Below are positions 59,534 to 64,000 of a stretch of 64,000 bases of DNA, in pieces. The translations under genes and the position numbers were made by a program. Position 1 is the first letter of the stretch, and each line of letters starts with the position of its first letter. The notes beneath the pieces were generated by a model. It ran no database searches. It worked only from the letters and a program-made list of their open reading frames with translations, and had not been told where the DNA came from. The DNA is from Pachypanchax playfairii (Eukaryota > Chordata > Actinopteri > Cyprinodontiformes > Aplocheilidae), in the NCBI GenBank assembly GCA_006937955.1, contig SSNP01000151.1, positions 568,183-632,182 of the forward strand. Reading direction: 5' to 3'.

Positions 59534-59978
59534 CTAATTACAAAGAAATTACCTGGTACTTTTATGAAAACTCTTGGCGTGTTAATGGTAATTACCATGC
59601 ATATTAAGTAGGTAAATACAGAGAAAGCACAGCAGAAATTATTCAGCATTTACCTGATACATATATGGAAAATTATAGCATATATGGGGTAAGTATCACA
59701 TGAAATAAGTAGGTAAATACAGAGGATTTACTGTTACTGTTACTGTTGCTGGACTTACTAAGAAAAACCTCCACTATTACCCATCAACTCAATTAGGTTG
59801 TGACCAGTTTAGATTGTAATAACTAAAATTAAGATAATTGAGATAATATCTTCCATTATATGTCCTTTAGAGTTTTTTATTGAGTTGATGGCAAATGGTA
59901 ATTGAATTTGACATGGTAATTACCAATAACGCACAAAGATTTTCCATAAAAGTAACAGGTAATTTCTTAGTAATTAGG
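59534..59978. mobile_element. Inverted-repeat element, right arm cut by the gypsy insertion
   Basis: Arms 59534-59597 and 59912-59976 are imperfect inverted copies (ATGGTAATTACC, TAAAAGTA.CAGGTAATTTCTT) with a 314-bp spacer. The right arm stops exactly at the gypsy LTR. Confidence 0.6.
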
Positions 59979-60819
59979 TGTCAGGATCTCTGCTGCTGGT
60001 GGGTGGTGTGTGTGACTAATTGTCTTGCAGGGCGTGGCAGCAGATCATCAGTGGAAGCAGGTGTGGATCATTACCTAGCTCAGGAGAGCTGGGTACTTAA
60101 GCAGAGGAGGAACAAGAGACAGACGCCAGTTTGTTCCACTATCGACCGTGGTAACAGAGTGGCCAGTAGTATTATTGACAAGAGCATTTCTAGCAGTGTT
60201 TTAACCTGCCTTCTCTTCCCTTGTGCCTAGCCCGCATCCTGGAGCGTCTCTCCGGATCACAGTGCCTCAGCGTGGTTGTCAACCCGCCTATCGTGAGGAC
60301 TGGCTTCACACACGGATGTCTCAAGAGCCCTGTTGCTGGAACACGCAACCCGCTCTCTCCCCTGGCTCCTTGTCTGTCTCTGGCTCCTCTGGATCCACAC
60401 CTTCCCGGTCAGTGCGCTGCTGTCACCCCTGCTGGAACTACGTAGGCACGACCAGCACCCGGACCCGGATCTCACACAATTCCCTGGACAGTCTGGATCA
60501 CCTCCCCCGCGGCAGCATCTCCGGATCCCTCCTCACAGCAGGACGTGAAACCCGTCACCGTGAGTTAACGAGCACGATCCCCGCACACCGCAAGCTGGTT
60601 CCACAGACTGTCACTAACCTCTCTCTCTCCACAACCCAGGACCATTCCTGTCCCGCACCAGTCCATCCTGAGTTCATCATCCGAGCACAGTTTTGCATTT
60701 GTTGTATTTGGAGCACTGTAAATATTAAACACTGTTTGAACTGCAAAGCTGTTTACTCGCTTGTGTGTGTCTGGAGTTTGGGTCACACTTGGAGCTCGCA
60801 AACAACCCACCTGGTAACA
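59979..60819 (+). repeat. 5' LTR of the gypsy element
   Basis: 841 bp, from TGTCAGG to GGTAACA. It has a TATA-like TACTTAAG (60094-60101), a predicted RNA start at about 60126 (32 bp on) and ATTAAA (60724-60729) as a candidate poly(A) signal. The end TAACA departs from the TGACA of the solo LTR. Confidence 0.9.
60094..60136 (+). promoter_or_regulatory. LTR core promoter and predicted transcript start
   Basis: TACTTAA is followed 32 bp later by CCAGTTTGTTC, the predicted first 11 nt of the RNA. The older LTRs have TATTTAA in the same place. The start is predicted, not mapped. Confidence 0.6.
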
Positions 60820-60830
60820 GAACAAACTGG
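60820..60830 (+). promoter_or_regulatory. Primer-binding site for self-primed reverse transcription
   Basis: GAACAAACTGG begins at the first base after the LTR and is the exact reverse complement of 60126-60136. In Tf1 and sushi the RNA 5' end folds back on such a site to prime cDNA in place of a tRNA. Confidence 0.75.
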
Positions 60831-62856
60831 CCAAGAGAGCTCCCAGACCCAGCTTCAGACCGCACTGACCCAGCAGGGGATACTGCTGGGCAGGCACGAC
60901 TCCTTCATGCAGGAGATCGCTAATCAGCAAGCTAACCTGTCTGTAGAGCTACATAATCTGAGCCAACATCTCACCACAGTAATGTCTCGTCTCTCCCGCA
61001 GCCAGTCTCCTCCTCCTGCAGCAGCTGCGGCGCGTTCTGTCCCACCTGTGGATACCGGCTACCAGCAGGTCGCCATCCCCGATTCGGCACCCTTCAACGG
61101 CAACCCCAAGGACTGCAGGGGGTTCCTCCGACAGTGCCGGATCGTGTTCAGCCGGGCTCCGCACGCCTTTTGTTCCGATGCCAGTAAAACCTCCTTCATC
61201 GTGTGCTGGCTTCGGGACAAGGCTCTCAGGTGGGCAGACGCATATATCGACAGTAATCCCATTGAGACTTCACCTTATGCCAGGTTCCTGGAGGCCTTCA
61301 CCGCCGCCTTCTCTGACGGAGGTACGAAGGAGGACGCAATGCGGGAGCTCCTCGCCCTTCGACCCCGTTCACAGGCCATGGTGGACTTCGCCCTCGAGTT
61401 CTGGACCCTGGCCGCCCGTACGAACTGGTCTGATGAGACCCTCCGCAGCGTGTTCTACAACGCCCTCCCGGAAAGCTTAAAGGAGGACATCGCTAGCCGG
61501 GAGGAACCTAAAACGCTGGATGGGCTCATCAGTCTGGTGACCCGGTTGGACCGACGGACTCGAGGTCAGTTCCGGGTAGGCAGCACAACCAGTTCCGGTT
61601 CAACTTCTCCTTGTCATGTAAGTCCAGCACCGCACACTAGATGGCACTCTATCCCCAGACGTCCACAAGCACCTGAACCCACTCACCCTGGCAGACACAT
61701 GGGCCCAGCACCAACCACTAGATGGCAGTCCTCCCCCAGACGCGCACCGTCACCAGAACCGATGCAACTCGGACAGGTGAATCTGGGCGCTAGGGAGCGC
61801 AGACGCCGCCGGCGCACGTCAGAAACGTGTGGGCACTGTGGTTCGCCCCATCAGAAGGTATGTGCCGGCCCTGAGACGCCAAAAAGACCAGGCCCGTCAG
61901 TGAAAGTGGGGGTCCTGACGGGCCCAGATCAGAAAAAGCCCCGAATGCTGCTACCCGCAGCTATTCATAAGACACACAAAGAACCCATTCCTTGTATGGT
62001 GTTTATAGACTCTGGCTCTGAGAGAAACCTCATCAACCCTAGACTGGCAAGACAAGGACAATTCACCCTCACGCGACTAGACAGTCCCCTGCCCGTCACA
62101 GCTCTGGACAGCAGCACCATGACCACAATCACTCACTGTACTGAACCTGTTACACTCACAGTATCCGGCAATCACACTGAAACTGTTTCCTTCCTTGTGT
62201 TTCCCACTACAGAGGCTCCCGTGGTCCTGGGCTTCCCGTGGCTGGCGCAGCACTGCCCTCAATTCAACTGGAAGCAGCAGAGAGTCACTGCCTGGAGCGA
62301 GCAGTGCATGCGCTGCTGCCTAAGGTCAGCCACACCAGCCAGCGCCACAGGTAGGGAGCCTCTCGCACCTCCACCAGACCTGTCCCAGGTGCCCACCTGT
62401 TATCATGACCTGGGACAGGTCTTCAGTAAGGAACAGGCCGTGACACTGCCACCTCATCGCCCTTATGATTGTGCAATTGATCTCCTCCCTGGGGCCCCTT
62501 TACCCTCGGGCCGCCTGTTTAGCCTCTCCCGCAAGGAGCGAGAGGCAATGGAGGAATATATCAAGGACTCTCTAAAAAATGGACTCATCCGGCTGTCTTC
62601 CTCACCAGTGGGCGCAGGCTTCTTCTTTGTGGAGAAGAAAGATAAGAGCCTGCGCCCCTGTATTGACTACCGCAGCCTCAACAGTATAACGGTGAAAAAT
62701 AAATACTCTCTCCCTCTCTTATCTTCAGCCATCGAGCCCGCTCAGCAAGCAAAGGTCTTCATGAAGCTCGATCTCCGCAACGCCTATCACCTGGTGCGTA
62801 TAAGAGAGGGAGATGAGTGGAAGACGGCATTCAAAAACCCCAATCGGCCACTATGA
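60820..62856 (+). pseudogene. gag-pol of the gypsy element, part 1 (gag, protease, N-terminal RT)
   Basis: One frame is open from inside the LTR to 62856, so its listed 5' part is LTR. The first ATG after the primer site is 60907; the real start is unclear. A gag capsid region (about 61075-61560) has the Retrotrans_gag pattern. A Cys/His cluster CGHCGSPHQKVC (about 61829) is a shortened zinc knuckle. FIDSGSE (about 61999) is the aspartic protease site. RT begins after about 62400 and reads RPCIDYRSLN before the frame ends through a one-base surplus in an A5-C4 run near 62835. This gives the pattern of a recently inactivated copy or a sequencing error. Confidence 0.85.
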
Positions 62857-64000
62857 GTATTTGGTGATGCCGTTTGGGCTCACAAACGCTCCTGCAGTTT
62901 TTCAGCATTTGATTAATGACGTTTTAAGAGACTTCTTAAATAAATTCGTCTCAGTGTACCTGGATGATATCCTCATCTTCTCCCCGGACATTAAGACTCA
63001 CCAGGCACACGTTCGACAGGTTCTCCAGCGGTTGCTGGAGAATCGACTATTTGTGAAAGCTGAAAAATGCGAATTTCATGTGTCCTCTGTCACCTTCCTA
63101 GGCTTCATCCTTGAAGGAGAACGCGTCCGGCCAGATCCCGCTAAAACGAAAGCGGTGGAGGATTGGCCGGTTCCCCAGTCACGGAAGGAGTTACAGAGGT
63201 TCCTGGGATTCGCAAATTTCTACAGGAGATTCATCAAAGGTTTTAGCACTATTGCCGCACCACTCACTGCACTAACCTCAGCAAAGGTTCTCTTTCAGTG
63301 GAGTCAGGCGGCAGAGGATGCCTTCAGGGAGCTGCAGCGACGGTTCACCCAGGCACCAGTGCTCGCTCACCCCGACCCCTCCGTCCAATTCATGGTGGAA
63401 GTGGACGCCTCCGACGTCGGGGTTGGAGCGGTGTTATCCCAGCGCGATAAGACGGATGGTAAATTGCACCCATGTGCTTTCTTTTCCAGGCGGTTCACCC
63501 CTACTCAGCAGAACTATGACATCGGTGACCGAGAGCTCCTCGCGATCAAGCTGGCGTTGGAGGAGTGGCGTCACTGGCTGGAGGGTACTGAACTCCCGGT
63601 GATCATCTGGACAGATCATAAAAACCTGGAGTACATACAGGCCGCCAAGAGACTCAACCCCCGTCAATTCCGCTGGTCACTATTCTTCTCACGTTTCAAC
63701 TTAACTATTTCTTACAGACCTGGCTCTAAGAATGTGAAACCCGACGCTCTATCCCGGGTGTTCCTCCATGACGACCCTCCGGCTCAGCCGACCTCCATCC
63801 TGCCCTCCTCCTGCGTGGTGGCCTCGGTCACCTGGGAGATCGAGCGGGCGGTTCGCGCCGCGCTCCAACGCGAACCGGACCCAGGGGGTGGACCGCCGAA
63901 CCGGACCTATGTTCCTGCAGCCGTCCGAGCACTAGTCCTGCGCTGGGGTCACACGTCCCGCCTGTCTTGTCACCCCGGAGTCAGCCGCACCATTGAGCTG
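62840..64000 (+). pseudogene. gag-pol, part 2 (RT, RNase H, start of integrase), no stop before window end
   Basis: The second frame contains the RT polymerase motif YLDD (62957-62968), the RNase H acids in EVDASDVGVGAVLS, DRELLAIKLALEEW and WTDHKNLEY (63391-63640), and then, from about 63946, HTSRLSCHPGVSRT, the HHCC zinc-finger start of integrase. It is open to the window edge. Together with part 1 it is a single polyprotein interrupted by one frameshift. Confidence 0.88.

Larger units (their letters stand above)
59979..64000 (+). mobile_element. Ty3/gypsy retrotransposon, sushi-like, cut by window end
   Basis: 5' LTR at 59979-60819, then a self-priming-type primer site, gag, protease, RT, RNase H and the beginning of integrase. 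The 3' part and 3' LTR are outside. One frameshift in RT near 62836 breaks the frame. Two LTR relics of the family lie at 10081 and 12752. Assignment to the Tf1/sushi group rests on the primer signature and the order of domains. Confidence 0.92.

Noticed and set aside
55500..60000. PDZ-domain exons of pdlim4
   Set aside because: Minus-strand frames were read for the PDZ start and for the HRIHIDP segment; none was found, so the exons are assumed to lie beyond the window.

Overview
The window is eukaryotic nuclear DNA of a ray-finned (teleost) fish, probably a percomorph. The signs are two vertebrate genes with GT-AG introns, two near-identical Tc1 transposons of a fish-type family, fish-type SINE and LINE tails (HE1/DANA-like, L2/Rex1-like, 'CTTTATTTGTATAGCAC' type), hAT and Harbinger-like MITEs, a sushi-like Ty3/gypsy element and many long microsatellites. 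There is no bacterial organisation and no CRISPR. A run of 423 Ns (14907-15329) is an assembly gap.

Layout. 1-5.9 kb: repeats, including a 4.57-kb two-ORF LINE (1214-5784, perfect 10-bp target duplication) inserted in an older MITE (873-5886). 5.9-10 kb: a second nested structure, an L2-type LINE remnant on the minus strand inside a MITE with 17-bp terminal repeats. 10-13.6 kb: two LTR relics of one gypsy family flanking a 36-bp minisatellite with higher-order structure. 14.1-17.1 kb: a short gene of the TOGARAM (crescerin) family with a single C-terminal TOG domain, plus strand, every splice junction visible apart from those in the N gap. 18.0-19.6 kb: an intact Tc1 transposon. 20-29 kb: mostly intergenic, with a 255-nt pure-purine tract and several MITEs. 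29.8-55.5 kb: the 3' five coding exons of pdlim4 (PDZ and LIM domain protein 4) on the minus strand, with introns full of transposons (hAT and Harbinger-like MITEs, a TTAA-flanked MITE, SINEs, a decayed Tc1 and a second intact Tc1). The PDZ exons are not seen and presumably lie beyond the right edge. 56-59 kb: LINE and SINE remains. 59.98 kb to the end: a Ty3/gypsy retrotransposon (5' LTR, gag, protease, RT, RNase H, start of integrase) cut by the window edge and broken by one frameshift in RT.

How it fits together. Only two host genes are supported. pdlim4 encodes an actin/alpha-actinin-associated adaptor. The TOGARAM-like protein should bind tubulin through its TOG domain. Everything else is the mobile-element landscape, with visible layers of nested insertion. 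The most informative signal is in the gypsy element: an 11-nt sequence just after the LTR is the exact reverse complement of the predicted first 11 nt of its RNA, the signature of Tf1/sushi self-primed reverse transcription. The same RNA start is kept in both older LTR relics. No wholly new system was recognised. The best candidates for novelty are the coding-derived minisatellite, the TTAA MITE family that keeps a mini-exon, and the single-TOG TOGARAM gene.
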